A DNA stretch of 29,877 nucleotides from CAYLYP01 sp964387795 (GCA_964387795.1 CAYLYP010000035.1:1-29877); one strand, 5' to 3'. Positions 1 to 10,093 are shown, numbered from the stretch's first letter. Made by a program: numbers and translations. The notes: generated from the letters alone by a model not told the origin.

Positions 1-1
1 C

Positions 2-1507
2 CAGGATGACTTATGGCTCGTTTCCGGGGAAAACCTTACATTCAGTATTGATGCATCGGGCAATATCACCGGACAAACATCTTATACCATTACCTATTCT
101 CCAGCAGAGATTACTTTTGCCAACCTGCAATGGCCAGGCAATGCAACCATTGAAACAGGGCAAGCTGTACCTGTTTATGCACAGGTTTTAGCTGAAAACA
201 TAAATTTAGACCCTGAAACAGGATATGAAAACATGTCAGTCTGGATTGGCATCAGCAATGAAAACACAAATCCTGCTACCTGGACAGAATGGATTCCAGC
301 GCCATATTCTGGTATTGGCACTACTACCCAGCGCCCTGAATACAGCTCTTCGATTGGGTCAACAATCACTGAGGCAGGGACATACTATTATGCAAGCCGC
401 TTTAGCGTAAACATCGGGGACTATGTTTATGGCGGATATAACAATGCAGGTGGAGGCTTTTGGGATGGTACAAATAATGTTTCAGGTGTCCTGACTGTAA
501 TTGATAATATTGTTTACTTTCCTGTGACATTTGAAGTTACAAATTTAAATCCCGATAACAGCCAGATTTTCATTAAAGGAAGTTTTAATGAATGGGATAC
601 AGTCCCGATGGATTATCAGGGTGAAAATATCTGGATGAAGACTTTTGATATTACTGAAGGCACCTTTGAATGGGGCCTTGTCAACCAAAACGATGAATGG
701 CTTATTCAGGGACCCAACCTTGAATTTAGTGTATCAAATGATGGAAGCATTTCAGGGCAAACAAGCTACATCATTCCCGGCCAGGAAGATACAGTAGATG
801 TCCTCGACCGCTGGGTTATATATACTGCTAACCAGCAACAAGTCTCAATTAGCGGGGCATCTTTCAATGGAGGCAACCTGGGGACTTTCACCCCTTCTGT
901 GTCCTTGTATCTTGATGGAGGCGGAATAAAAACACAAAAGTCAGGTTCATATGATGTCACAGGCGCAGAAATCTCATATCGTATTTATAAAGATGGCAGC
1001 GCTCCCGGAGAGTTTATCATATCAGCACTCCCTTTTAAAGAAAACCTACCCGAGGAAGGACAACAAATCTGGGAAAACACTGAACTTGATTTATTGATTT
1101 CACAAGGATTAAGCAACGGGCAATACTTCCTCGAGATTTATTTTACAATGTACTACAAGAGTAGCCCGGAAGGTGAAATTCAAGCTTTTATTGACAACAA
1201 TAATGGCGATAACTACAAAGCTTTCTTCACTTATGATGAAGGCATTGGCATTTCAAATCATAACAATGATTTAAATATTTCCGTTTTCCCTAATCCGGCA
1301 AGTAATAAAATCCAATTGTTGTTCCCGGCTGATATGAGCCTTGAAAACTATTCAATATCAGATATGATTGGAAAGACATGGATTTATGAAAAAGCTCCTG
1401 AAATGAATCCGTTAGTGATTGATGTCTCGATGCTTTCTCCCGGGACTTATTTCCTGACAGTAAACACAAAAAACAAAACAATTTCCAGGAAACTCATTAT
1501 CCAATAA
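2..1507 (+). CDS. Secreted T9SS cargo protein with carbohydrate-binding-like modules (5'-truncated)
   Basis: The reading frame is open from base 2, so the gene starts before the window; 501 residues are visible. An internal ATG at 233 is not the true start, because coding sequence continues upstream of it. The visible part has two copies of a small beta-rich module, recognisable by a W-L-[VI]-x-G-x-N-L-x-F-S core followed by GQTSY (residues 5-28 and about 233-257). The second copy is preceded by a starch-binding-like stretch (FIKGSFNEWD, near residue 190). The last ~75 residues form a T9SS type A sorting domain starting at VFPNP (residue 428) and ending in basic and hydrophobic residues (RKLIIQ). 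This predicts export to the periplasm by Sec, then secretion or surface attachment through the type IX system. The secreted amylase follows 91 bp downstream on the same strand, so a role in binding or degrading alpha-glucan is likely but inferred. No catalytic motif was recognised in the visible part. Confidence 0.8.
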   Translation, partial: QDDLWLVSGENLTFSIDASGNITGQTSYTITYSPAEITFANLQWPGNATIETGQAVPVYAQVLAENINLDPETGYENMSVWIGISNENTNPATWTEWIPAPYSGIGTTTQRPEYSSSIGSTITEAGTYYYASRFSVNIGDYVYGGYNNAGGGFWDGTNNVSGVLTVIDNIVYFPVTFEVTNLNPDNSQIFIKGSFNEWDTVPMDYQGENIWMKTFDITEGTFEWGLVNQNDEWLIQGPNLEFSVSNDGSISGQTSYIIPGQEDTVDVLDRWVIYTANQQQVSISGASFNGGNLGTFTPSVSLYLDGGGIKTQKSGSYDVTGAEISYRIYKDGSAPGEFIISALPFKENLPEEGQQIWENTELDLLISQGLSNGQYFLEIYFTMYYKSSPEGEIQAFIDNNNGDNYKAFFTYDEGIGISNHNNDLNISVFPNPASNKIQLLFPADMSLENYSISDMIGKTWIYEKAPEMNPLVIDVSMLSPGTYFLTVNTKNKTISRKLIIQ

Positions 1508-1532
1508 AAATATTGGATTAAAAAACAAAAGC

Positions 1533-1571
1533 TTCCCATCCCTGATACCCCTTTTTGGTCAGGGATGGGAA
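1533..1571 (+). terminator. Strong intergenic hairpin, possible terminator or attenuator
   Basis: A perfect 13-bp inverted repeat (TTCCCATCCCTGA, 13-base loop, TCAGGGATGGGAA) lies between two co-oriented secreted-protein genes. No T-run follows the 3' arm, so it is not a textbook intrinsic terminator; it may instead reduce read-through or protect the upstream mRNA. A smaller palindrome, CCAATA-AAAA-TATTGG (1501-1516), overlaps the upstream stop codon. Confidence 0.5.
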
Positions 1572-1598
1572 TATTCAGAAAAAACAAGTCTGATTGAC

Positions 1599-4500
1599 AT
1601 GAAACAATATCAAACATCAATATTGAAACTCATTGTAATTGCAGTATTATTCATTACGCAAACAATGGTTCAACCATTACAAGGTTTTGGGCAGCCAAGC
1701 AATTGGTTTGGTGATATCACTACAATAGGAAATACTGCCTTCGTAAATGCAGCCATGGCCGACAGGAACAGTGTCAGGGCAACTCAACCCATGCAGGCAC
1801 AGACCACAAAGACCAACGCAAAATTTCTGTATACAACTGCTCCCGGTGTTTATACCCCTAAGTGGGTCGGAAGCACTAATAACTATACCCGCACAGTAAA
1901 CCAAAAGCTTACTTTTGCAGATGGAGCCTATATATATACTTCGGGAGGTTGGGATCATGACCTTGAAATACCTGTAATTCAGGGTTACTATTACACTTTT
2001 ATAATTGGCAAATACAGTGATGCCAATAATGACATCTCAATACTTGAGACCAGCTTCCTTCCCACAAGTATCCAAAATGTATCTCAACTTCCTTATATCG
2101 TAGAAGAGAACCAGGAGGTTAGCATAACTGTCAATCTTTCTCAGACAATCAATGAAGGTGAATATCCTTTTGTAAGATATACCACAAACAACTGGAATAG
2201 CTCAAGCTTCCTGCAATTAAACCATATATCCGGAACCCAATACGGAGCTACAATTCCAGGCTTTACAAATGGAACTTCAGTGGATTATTATATCCTGACA
2301 TCAATACAACAAAACCCTTCCCCCACTGATATTGATTACCTGTCATTAAGGATTGATAATAACGATGGCTCCAATTATGCATACACCGTTGGGGCAAGTA
2401 TTGAATGTGGGCAACAAAGTGGTGTAGTTACTTCTGAACCTGCTTTTCCTCTACCTGACCAAGCCCTTTCTATATTCTTTAATGCAGAACTTGGCAATGG
2501 GGGTTTAATCAATTACACCGGAGATGTTTATATTCACACCGGACTTATCACAAGCGAGAGCACAGGCCCTACTGACTGGAAATATGTAAAAACCGAATGG
2601 GGCGAAAATACCCCCGAAACAAAGCTTCAGAGTATTGGCCCTAACTTATACAAATTAGATCTAAGCTCCATTCGCAGTTATTTTGGTGTTCCACCCACAG
2701 AAGAAATCCAAAAGGTAGCTATGGTGTTTCGTAGTGCTGAACCCATATCCGGAACAAATTACCTGGAAGGAAAAAATGCTGATGGGAGCGATATCTTTGT
2801 TGATGTTTATGAATTAGAGCTAAATGTAAAAATCCTGAGCCCTTCAAAACGAAACCCACTTCCGGAAGCCAATAAACCCATTGCTGTCTGCGTTGAGGCC
2901 ATGGAGAATCAAAGTATTTCATTATATCTAAACAACAACCTGCTCACAAACGAGACCGCATCATCAATTACCTATCCCCTTATTCCTTCGGAGCTTGATC
3001 CCGGAACTTATTGGATTAAAGCGATTGCTCAAAACACTCAGGGTGAAACCGTTAAAGACTCTGTATCTTTATATATAAGGGGTAGTCTCATCATTGAAAC
3101 CCTCCCTCAGGGCGTTAAACCAGGAATAAATTATATTGATGACAATACGGTTACACTTGTATTACATGACCCTCCCGGACTAAAACAATTTGTATTTGCC
3201 ATTGGAGACCATTCCAACTGGAAACCATCCGACCAGACCTATATGAAACAAAGCCCTGATGGGAAATACTTCTGGATTACGCTTTCAGGACTCACCTCCG
3301 GTCAGGAATATGCCTACCAGTATTATATTGATGGAAAGCTTAAAATCGCTGACCCATATACAGAGAAAATCCTTGATCCATGGAATGACAAATGGATATC
3401 TTCTGCTACCTACCCCAGCCTTAAGCCATATCCTTATGACCTAACAACCGGTATTGTCAGCGTTTTCCAAACCAACCAGCCTGCATACCCATGGGAAGTT
3501 ACTTCTTTCGTCCCAACAGCTATCAATGAAACACAGCAAGACCTTGTGGTATATGAACTCCTGCTCAGGGACTTCCTTGATTCAAAAAGAATTAAACATC
3601 TGACCGATTCCCTTGGTTATTTCTCAAGACTTGGAATCAACGCCATTGAGTTGATGCCTGTAGCAGACTTTGACGGGAATGAGAGCTGGGGCTATTCCCC
3701 CAATTTTTTCTTTGCCCCTGATAAGTTTTATGGAAAAGCTACCGATTACAAAAAATTCATTGATGAATGCCATAAACTTAACATTGCGGTAATCCTTGAT
3801 GTAGTCCCTAACCATGCCTTTGGGCAAAATCCTATGGTAAACATGTATTTCGATCCCAATGCCGGGGAATATGGCCAGCCTGCCCCTGAAAACCCATGGT
3901 TCAATCCGGTAGCCACACATCCTTATAGTGTAGGATATGATTTTAATCATGAAAGCCTATATACACGCGCATTTTTTAAACGTTTCTTTGAGCATTGGCT
4001 CACCGAATACAAAGTAGATGGTTTTAGGCTTGATCTTTCCAAAGGCCTTACCCAGACATGGAGTGGAAATGATATCTCAGCATGGAGTTCTTATGATCAA
4101 AGCCGGATCAATATCCTCACCGATTATTATAACCATATCAAATCCATCAACCCCAATGCATACGTTATCCTTGAGCACTTTGCCAATAACAATGAAGAAA
4201 CAGTATTGGCCAATACTGGTATGTTGCTTTGGGCAAATATGGATGAAGCATATAAGCAGGTAATTATCGGATACCAGGAAAACTCAGATTTCAGTTGGGC
4301 ATATCATGCCAACCGGGGCTGGAACTATCCCAATGCCCTGGCTTTTATGGAAAGCCATGACGAAGAGCGCCAGATGTTCCATGCATATTCTTATGGCAAT
4401 AGCTCAGGTACTTATCAGATCCAGGACAGCCTTACTGCATTATCACGGATTGAGATGGCACAGGTGCTTTTGTTTGGGGTACCTGGCCCTAAGATGATGT

Positions 4501-5402
4501 GGCAGTTTGGGGAATTAGGTTATGACTACTCCATCTTTTACGGAGATGATAGAACAGCACCCAAGCCACCACGATGGGATTACTGGAACCAACCCGAGCG
4601 CCAGAAGATATTCAGGATTACGAGTGCAATGATTAAGCTTCAAAAGCATGATGCATTCAGGTTTGGTTCTTTCAGTTCTGATTTATCGGGATTGGGCAAA
4701 AGACTCTGGATATCTCACAGTTCAATGAATGTGGTAATTGTTGCCAATATGGGGGTTGAAGCTTTAGATATCATTCCAGGGTTCCAGCACGAAGGTGTTT
4801 GGTATGATTATTTTTCGGGAGAGAGTATTAATGTGAGCAATCCAGGAAGTCATAGTGTTCAACTGGAAGCGGGGGGATATTATGTTTTCACAGATGTACA
4901 GCAGGAAGTTCCTTTTTACTATTTTAATTTCATAGTAAAAAATGCCGAAACACAACAAGCAATCCCAAATGCACAGGTAAGCCTGACAGGTTCAGGAACA
5001 GGAATTACAAATGAAACAGGCCTTGCATGGTTTACAAGTAATGGTGGAACACTTAGCTACAAGGTTTCATGTCAGGGCTATCTGAATGCCACGGGGACAG
5101 TAGAAATCCCTTCAAGCCAGGAACAGACCATATTGCTTAATGTGGATCCTGAGGCTTCAATACCCGTCAGGTTCAATGACAAAGGCAGGATATATCCCAA
5201 TCCTGCCACCACAGCAGTTTACATTGAAGGTTATGAAGGTTGTCATGCCTCTCTCATCAATGTAAAAGGACAAAAAATTAAAGAGGAACTGATAGAATTT
5301 GACTATCATATCCTTAGGGTGGAGGAATGCCCCAAAGGTGTTTATTTCTTAAAACTTCAAAACAAGGAAGCGTCAATTGTGAAGAAAATTATAATCAGGT
5401 AA
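1599..5402 (+). CDS. Secreted alpha-amylase family (GH13) glycoside hydrolase with T9SS sorting domain
   Basis: A 1267-residue multidomain enzyme predicted to cleave alpha-glucan (starch or glycogen type) outside the cell. An N-terminal hydrophobic signal sequence (about 10-25) is followed by ~480 residues of beta-rich modules of unclear family. A CBM48/isoamylase-N-like domain follows (about 515-600, with FAIGDHSNWKPS). The GH13 barrel covers about 650-1030 and its conserved regions are intact: DVVPNH (734-739), the nucleophile in GFRLDLSK (D812), the acid/base in VILEHF (E859) and the stabiliser in ESHDE (D921). After a barrel C-domain comes a carboxypeptidase-regulatory-like Ig module (about 1108-1175) and a T9SS sorting domain from YPNPA (1199) to KKIIIR. 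It is much longer than a typical ~450-650-residue bacterial amylase because of the added modules. It ends just before a terminator shared with the convergent gene. The exact substrate linkage cannot be read from sequence. Confidence 0.92.
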   Translation: MKQYQTSILKLIVIAVLFITQTMVQPLQGFGQPSNWFGDITTIGNTAFVNAAMADRNSVRATQPMQAQTTKTNAKFLYTTAPGVYTPKWVGSTNNYTRTVNQKLTFADGAYIYTSGGWDHDLEIPVIQGYYYTFIIGKYSDANNDISILETSFLPTSIQNVSQLPYIVEENQEVSITVNLSQTINEGEYPFVRYTTNNWNSSSFLQLNHISGTQYGATIPGFTNGTSVDYYILTSIQQNPSPTDIDYLSLRIDNNDGSNYAYTVGASIECGQQSGVVTSEPAFPLPDQALSIFFNAELGNGGLINYTGDVYIHTGLITSESTGPTDWKYVKTEWGENTPETKLQSIGPNLYKLDLSSIRSYFGVPPTEEIQKVAMVFRSAEPISGTNYLEGKNADGSDIFVDVYELELNVKILSPSKRNPLPEANKPIAVCVEAMENQSISLYLNNNLLTNETASSITYPLIPSELDPGTYWIKAIAQNTQGETVKDSVSLYIRGSLIIETLPQGVKPGINYIDDNTVTLVLHDPPGLKQFVFAIGDHSNWKPSDQTYMKQSPDGKYFWITLSGLTSGQEYAYQYYIDGKLKIADPYTEKILDPWNDKWISSATYPSLKPYPYDLTTGIVSVFQTNQPAYPWEVTSFVPTAINETQQDLVVYELLLRDFLDSKRIKHLTDSLGYFSRLGINAIELMPVADFDGNESWGYSPNFFFAPDKFYGKATDYKKFIDECHKLNIAVILDVVPNHAFGQNPMVNMYFDPNAGEYGQPAPENPWFNPVATHPYSVGYDFNHESLYTRAFFKRFFEHWLTEYKVDGFRLDLSKGLTQTWSGNDISAWSSYDQSRINILTDYYNHIKSINPNAYVILEHFANNNEETVLANTGMLLWANMDEAYKQVIIGYQENSDFSWAYHANRGWNYPNALAFMESHDEERQMFHAYSYGNSSGTYQIQDSLTALSRIEMAQVLLFGVPGPKMMWQFGELGYDYSIFYGDDRTAPKPPRWDYWNQPERQKIFRITSAMIKLQKHDAFRFGSFSSDLSGLGKRLWISHSSMNVVIVANMGVEALDIIPGFQHEGVWYDYFSGESINVSNPGSHSVQLEAGGYYVFTDVQQEVPFYYFNFIVKNAETQQAIPNAQVSLTGSGTGITNETGLAWFTSNGGTLSYKVSCQGYLNATGTVEIPSSQEQTILLNVDPEASIPVRFNDKGRIYPNPATTAVYIEGYEGCHASLINVKGQKIKEELIEFDYHILRVEECPKGVYFLKLQNKEASIVKKIIIR

Positions 5403-5430
5403 TCCTGTCTTAAACTTATCAATCAGATAA

Positions 5431-5467
5431 AAAAAGCCGGCCTGGAAGAATCCAAACCGGCTTTTTT
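5431..5467. terminator. Bidirectional intrinsic terminator
   Basis: AAAAAGCCGG, a 16-base loop, then CCGGCTTTTTT. The A-run on one side and T-run on the other make it functional in both directions. It sits between the convergent ends of the GH13 gene (stop 5402) and the beta-helix gene (stop 5498), and probably ends both transcripts. Confidence 0.85.
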
Positions 5468-5497
5468 GAGTTTATAACAATTCGCAAATCTTATTCT

Positions 5498-7696
5498 TTA
5501 GTGTTTTGTAAGGATAAAACTTTTTATTGATTGATTGTTGCCAATAATGGTAACAATATAAATACCTCTGGGGATAAATGATGTTTCTATTGAAGCAGCC
5601 CCTTCTGTTTGAAATTCAGAAAGCAAACGCCCATCGGGATGTGAGATTTTTATCATTTTAACTTTATGAGGTTCACTTATGCGGATCTCGTTTTCAAATG
5701 GATTGGGATATAACTTAAAGGCATTGCTATCCCATTCATTTATTGCATTAGGCACAAGCGCAACAAATTCCTCTTCATCCTCTCCTGTTATTACAACATT
5801 CCCTACATATTCCAAATAACCATCTTTTAACACACTGTAATCAAACTCCCCGGATAGGAGACTGATACTTGCCTCCCCCTGTGAATCAGTTATGATTGAG
5901 TTATTGCCAATCTGAATTAGTGCATTGGAAACAGCATTGTTCTCTTGATCCTTTATGGTAAACTTCAGGTTAAACCATATCCTGCTTAGTTCAATGGGAA
6001 TAACCAGATTTTCATCTTCAAGGATTACCTCCCCTGTTTCTGTTTCATATCCAAACTTTGTGATTGAATATGAATAAGCATCAGGATCAAGATTTATAAA
6101 CTCATAGTGCCCGGGTAAATAAGTATCCCCATTAAACTGGATAATAGCATCTTCAAGCATGTTATTTTCCTGGTCAACAATATCAAACGTAACTGAATAA
6201 ACCTGACTTTCTTCAACAATAATTGTCCATTCTTGTTGACTTAAAGGCGTTGAAACTGTATAAACAACGTTTTCAGAGAAGTCCTGTGGCACTCCTGATT
6301 CAGGAAATACACTTGTGGCTTCAGGGATACAAACAGAAGGAACAAGGTTTGTTAAATCAGATCCAAAAGGAACAACAACAGAAATTGTATGCGATGTCTG
6401 GTCTAAAACCCCTCTAATATCATCATCGAATTGTCCATTAAGGGATGCCGGGAAAATAAATGCATCAATGTTGGGAGAAATCGTCCAGAAGGGTGTAAAA
6501 TCAACCATTCCAAATTCAGGTTCATCAATTCCATGGTAAACCATATTTTCAATTTCAAGTTCTGATTCACAACCCCAGTAGTTGTTAATAGCATTTACAT
6601 TGTTGACACTGGTCATGTAAACATTAAAGAGCTCACCACCACTACCATTGTTGTAAATAAGGTTATGTCCCGGCGATTCTTCAGTACCCAGATCAGCATT
6701 TGCAACGCCCTGTACAGTTATGCCCCATAGGTTGTCATAAATTGTATTACCCCTGACCACAGATACATTTCCGCTTGTGGTTGTTGCACTAAAATCAAGT
6801 CCCGCTCCCCCCTGCATGATATTGGTCTCAAGGTCATTGGCAACAATCAAATTATTGATAATCAATGAACTTATATTGCCACCTGTCTGGGAGTAACCAT
6901 AGCGGTTATTCCTGATTTCATTATCCTTCAATAATACTTTAGCCGAACCGGCAAGATAAGTACTTACAATAATTCCACCCGACCTTGGCCAATATCCCTC
7001 AATATAATTGCCCACAATCCTGATGGTATCTATACCACCCGGACCCAGATTTAACTGAGGGCGATTGGAATTATCTGCCGTATTATGAATAAAAATATTA
7101 TTGAATATCTGTGGTGAACCGCTAACATTAGAACCTGAACCGATAGCAGCCCTTTTGTTATCTTTGAAAATACAATTTTGAATAGTGGGGTTGCAATTCA
7201 CATAAGTAATTGCAGCATTCACATTTGAATAGCCATTATTTCTGATTAAACAACTATCAAAAAGCATATCCGAATCAAGCACATGAATACCACCTCCATG
7301 CATTATTGTTGTATTCTTAAACACACTTGCTGAAGAGTTTGAAATCTTGAAGCCTTTAAAATAGCTCGAAGTGGCTGAAGTATCAACAGCAGAAAAAACA
7401 ACCCTCCCATTCTGGGGGGCAGAAATAATGACTCCATTAATTATAATCTTTTTACCAGTTGCAACGAGTATTGTAGCCGGTTCCTTAATTAATAGAGTAT
7501 CTAAATTGTTTATTGTAATATCCTGATTAATCTGATAAATCCCATTATTTTGAACAACCACCCCGGAGGAGAGTGCAACCAGCGAATCTAAAGTTAAAAC
7601 TTTATAGGACGCAGGAGAGGAATATTGTCCTAAAACAGTAACAGAAAAACCAAAGAATATTGCAATTAATTGGAGGACATTAATGCAATATTTCAT
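5498..7696 (-). CDS. Secreted parallel beta-helix protein with T9SS sorting domain (paralogue A)
   Basis: 732 residues, exported. A signal peptide (1-23, ending VLGQ) precedes a right-handed parallel beta-helix region (about 85-375) rich in Asn-ladder motifs such as NNIFIHN, GNYIEG and NEIRNNRYGY, as in PbH1-repeat proteins. Next is a DUF5018-like Ig domain (about 408-497; VVPFGSDLTNLVPSV...QDFSENVVYTVS), two carboxypeptidase-regulatory-like modules (about 500-572 and 575-648), and a T9SS type A sorting domain from YPNPF (663) to the end. No polysaccharide lyase catalytic residues were recognised, so the helix may bind rather than cut a glycan. The same architecture is repeated in the next upstream gene (start 10093), an ancient tandem duplication. 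A terminator separates the two genes, so they are probably transcribed separately. Function unknown beyond secretion. Confidence 0.88.
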   Translation of the reverse strand: MKYCINVLQLIAIFFGFSVTVLGQYSSPASYKVLTLDSLVALSSGVVVQNNGIYQINQDITINNLDTLLIKEPATILVATGKKIIINGVIISAPQNGRVVFSAVDTSATSSYFKGFKISNSSASVFKNTTIMHGGGIHVLDSDMLFDSCLIRNNGYSNVNAAITYVNCNPTIQNCIFKDNKRAAIGSGSNVSGSPQIFNNIFIHNTADNSNRPQLNLGPGGIDTIRIVGNYIEGYWPRSGGIIVSTYLAGSAKVLLKDNEIRNNRYGYSQTGGNISSLIINNLIVANDLETNIMQGGAGLDFSATTTSGNVSVVRGNTIYDNLWGITVQGVANADLGTEESPGHNLIYNNGSGGELFNVYMTSVNNVNAINNYWGCESELEIENMVYHGIDEPEFGMVDFTPFWTISPNIDAFIFPASLNGQFDDDIRGVLDQTSHTISVVVPFGSDLTNLVPSVCIPEATSVFPESGVPQDFSENVVYTVSTPLSQQEWTIIVEESQVYSVTFDIVDQENNMLEDAIIQFNGDTYLPGHYEFINLDPDAYSYSITKFGYETETGEVILEDENLVIPIELSRIWFNLKFTIKDQENNAVSNALIQIGNNSIITDSQGEASISLLSGEFDYSVLKDGYLEYVGNVVITGEDEEEFVALVPNAINEWDSNAFKLYPNPFENEIRISEPHKVKMIKISHPDGRLLSEFQTEGAASIETSFIPRGIYIVTIIGNNQSIKSFILTKH

Positions 7697-7851
7697 AAAG
7701 TAAAAAAAGAAGTTTTAATGACTGATACCCCGCATGATGAATATCTTTTAATACAATTTTATATGGCAAATCATGCCTGCCCAACTAAATATTCAAATAA
7801 ACATTGACCCTTTTTAGTTTCGGGACAAAATTAAAACAATTTTTATTAAAT

Positions 7852-7884
7852 AAAAAAAAAGCCCCTGAAACAGGGGCTTTTTTT
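7852..7884 (-). terminator. Intrinsic terminator of beta-helix paralogue B
   Basis: A 7-bp GC-rich stem (GCCCCTG, loop AAA, CAGGGGC) flanked by A9 and T7. It lies 13 bases past the stop of the 7898-10093 gene in its direction of transcription. It separates that gene from the co-oriented paralogue downstream. Confidence 0.9.
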
Positions 7885-7897
7885 ATTAAAAACTAAA

Positions 7898-10093
7898 CTA
7901 TTTTACCATTTTCATCACGAAGCGCTCGCCATTCCAGCTTTCTAAAGTAATCAGATAAATCCCGTTTTTCAAATCAGAAGTCTTTATCTCAGAATTTCCG
8001 TTGAGGAGAATGTCATAAATTAGTTTTCCGTCCATAGTGTTGATAAGAACTCTTTCAACAAGCCATGGATTGCTCAGTGTGATTTTTTCACTAAATGGGT
8101 TAGGAAATACCTTTAAATTTGAAAATATATCTTCGATAATCCCATTGGGCTGCATACTAATATTCACAGTTACATCCTGGTCAACAACATCAACAGTGCT
8201 GGTAACACCAAGATAATCGGTCATAGTAACAATGTATTCATAGGAACCGGGAACAACAACTAAAGAAGCTTCCCCATTTTCATCAGTCACTAATGTTTCA
8301 AAATTAACTGATACTGATGCACCTTCCAGGGCAGAGCCATCCTGAGCTTTAACGATAAAAGTCAGAAGATAATCAATTAATTCAAGGTCAACACTCTCAA
8401 TAATGTCCTGGTCAGTAATAACAACAGTGCCTTCATAGGTTTCGAATCCATCTTTGGAAACCTGATAAGCATATTCACCCGGGACTAAAACAATAGAGGC
8501 CTCTCCATTTGCATCGGTGTTAAGGGTTTGATCAGCAATTACAATTGATGCCCCTTCAACAGCAGCACCCGAATGTTCAACAGCAAATGTAACTGAGAAA
8601 AGCTCCACTGTCTCAACACTAACAGTCCACGCCTGACTTCCATGAGGAACACTTACTGTATAGGTTACATCCTCGGTGAAATCCTGTGCTGTGCCGTTTT
8701 CAGGAGATATACTTGCGCCATAAGGGATTGAAATATCAGGGATTAAATTGGTAACATCAGTACCTGGAGGTACTATTAAAGTAACAGTGTGGTTTTCGCT
8801 ATCAATTACCCCAATCACATCAGAAGCAAAGCCTGGATTATTCGAAGCAGTAAATTTAAAAGCACTGATTTCGGGGTTTAAAGGCATGTATGGTAAATAG
8901 GTAACCAATCCAAGACTGGCATTATCAGCCTGGTGAAAGATCACATTTTCGATTCCACTCTCATCAGCAGTTCCCCAATAATTATACTGAGCAGAAACAG
9001 GAAGGGCAGTATTGTTGTACAAGTCATAAGGCAGCCCACCGTTTCCGTTGCCGTAGATGAGGTTCATTCCAGGATCATCTTCTGTTCCAAAATCAGGGCT
9101 TGCAATACCCTGGATAGTAACGCCCCAAAGGTTCCCGCTAATGATGTTTCCCCTAACAATAGCCGAATTCCCGTCAGCAGAAGAAATAAAGTTCAAACCA
9201 CTTCCACCATTCATCGGATTGGTTTCAAGGTTATTGTTAATAATCTTGTTTCCCTTGATAATTGAACTGATATTTGCTCCAGCCTGTGTATAACCATACC
9301 TATTGGTCCTGATTTCATTGTTTAAAATTAAAACCTTTGCAGAACCACTACCAAGGAGATTGCTTACACCGATTCCACCAGAAACAGAATATGCCCCTTC
9401 GATATAGTTTCCAATAATCCGGATGGTATCAACATCTCCCGGGCCAATATTAATCTGGGGACGGTTAGAATTTTCGGTAACATTATGGATAAAAGTATTA
9501 TACAATATTTGGGGCGAACCAATGATATTAGCTCCAGAACCAATAGCTGCCCTTGTATTATTTTTAAATGTACAATATTTAATAACAGGGCTTGCACCAC
9601 TAAAATTTATGGCACCAGAGGTCAATGAATGGTTATTGTTTCTGATGATGCAGTTTTCAAAAACAACATCAGAGCCAAGCAATTGCACACCACCTCCATG
9701 CATAAAGTTGGTATTTTTGAACCTTGATAAATCTGATTCACTAATACTAATGCCTTTAAAATAATTTGCAGATGCTGTTGAATCAATTGCAGTAAATATT
9801 ACACGGCCTGATGCAGGGTCTGAAATAATAACCCCATTAACTGTGATTTTTATTGCAGCAGCAGTCCTGATGACAGCAGCCTCTTGTATATTTAATGTAT
9901 CAGACAATGAAATCACAAGGTCATTGTTGACAAAATAAGCGCCTTCACTAAAAGTTACAACCCCGGCAGATTTTGCAACAAGAGAATCTAATGTCCAGCT
10001 CTTACTCTGGCCGGGAGAAGTGTATTGTGCCTTTGCTGAAAAGCAAAAACAAAAAATAACAGCAAAAAGAACAAAGGTAATTTTTCTCATCAT
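7898..10093 (-). CDS. Secreted parallel beta-helix protein with T9SS sorting domain (paralogue B)
   Basis: 731 residues with the same domain order as the neighbouring paralogue: signal peptide (1-22, ending AKAQ), beta-helix (about 85-375; shared blocks include MHGGG, RAAIGSG, NSNRPQ and DTIRI-GNYIEG), a DUF5018-like Ig domain (about 406-495; VPPGTDVTNLIPDISI), two carboxypeptidase-regulatory-like modules (about 498-572 and 575-647) and a T9SS sorting domain from VFPNPF (662) ending in MKMVK. The tandem regulatory modules contain the usual TD.NGEAS loop. The start could be Met1 or Met2; both leave the signal peptide intact. Secretion is well supported; the ligand or substrate is unknown. Homology between the two genes spans their whole length, so they arose by duplication of a complete gene rather than by domain shuffling. 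Confidence 0.88.
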   Translation of the reverse strand: MMRKITFVLFAVIFCFCFSAKAQYTSPGQSKSWTLDSLVAKSAGVVTFSEGAYFVNNDLVISLSDTLNIQEAAVIRTAAAIKITVNGVIISDPASGRVIFTAIDSTASANYFKGISISESDLSRFKNTNFMHGGGVQLLGSDVVFENCIIRNNNHSLTSGAINFSGASPVIKYCTFKNNTRAAIGSGANIIGSPQILYNTFIHNVTENSNRPQINIGPGDVDTIRIIGNYIEGAYSVSGGIGVSNLLGSGSAKVLILNNEIRTNRYGYTQAGANISSIIKGNKIINNNLETNPMNGGSGLNFISSADGNSAIVRGNIISGNLWGVTIQGIASPDFGTEDDPGMNLIYGNGNGGLPYDLYNNTALPVSAQYNYWGTADESGIENVIFHQADNASLGLVTYLPYMPLNPEISAFKFTASNNPGFASDVIGVIDSENHTVTLIVPPGTDVTNLIPDISIPYGASISPENGTAQDFTEDVTYTVSVPHGSQAWTVSVETVELFSVTFAVEHSGAAVEGASIVIADQTLNTDANGEASIVLVPGEYAYQVSKDGFETYEGTVVITDQDIIESVDLELIDYLLTFIVKAQDGSALEGASVSVNFETLVTDENGEASLVVVPGSYEYIVTMTDYLGVTSTVDVVDQDVTVNISMQPNGIIEDIFSNLKVFPNPFSEKITLSNPWLVERVLINTMDGKLIYDILLNGNSEIKTSDLKNGIYLITLESWNGERFVMKMVK

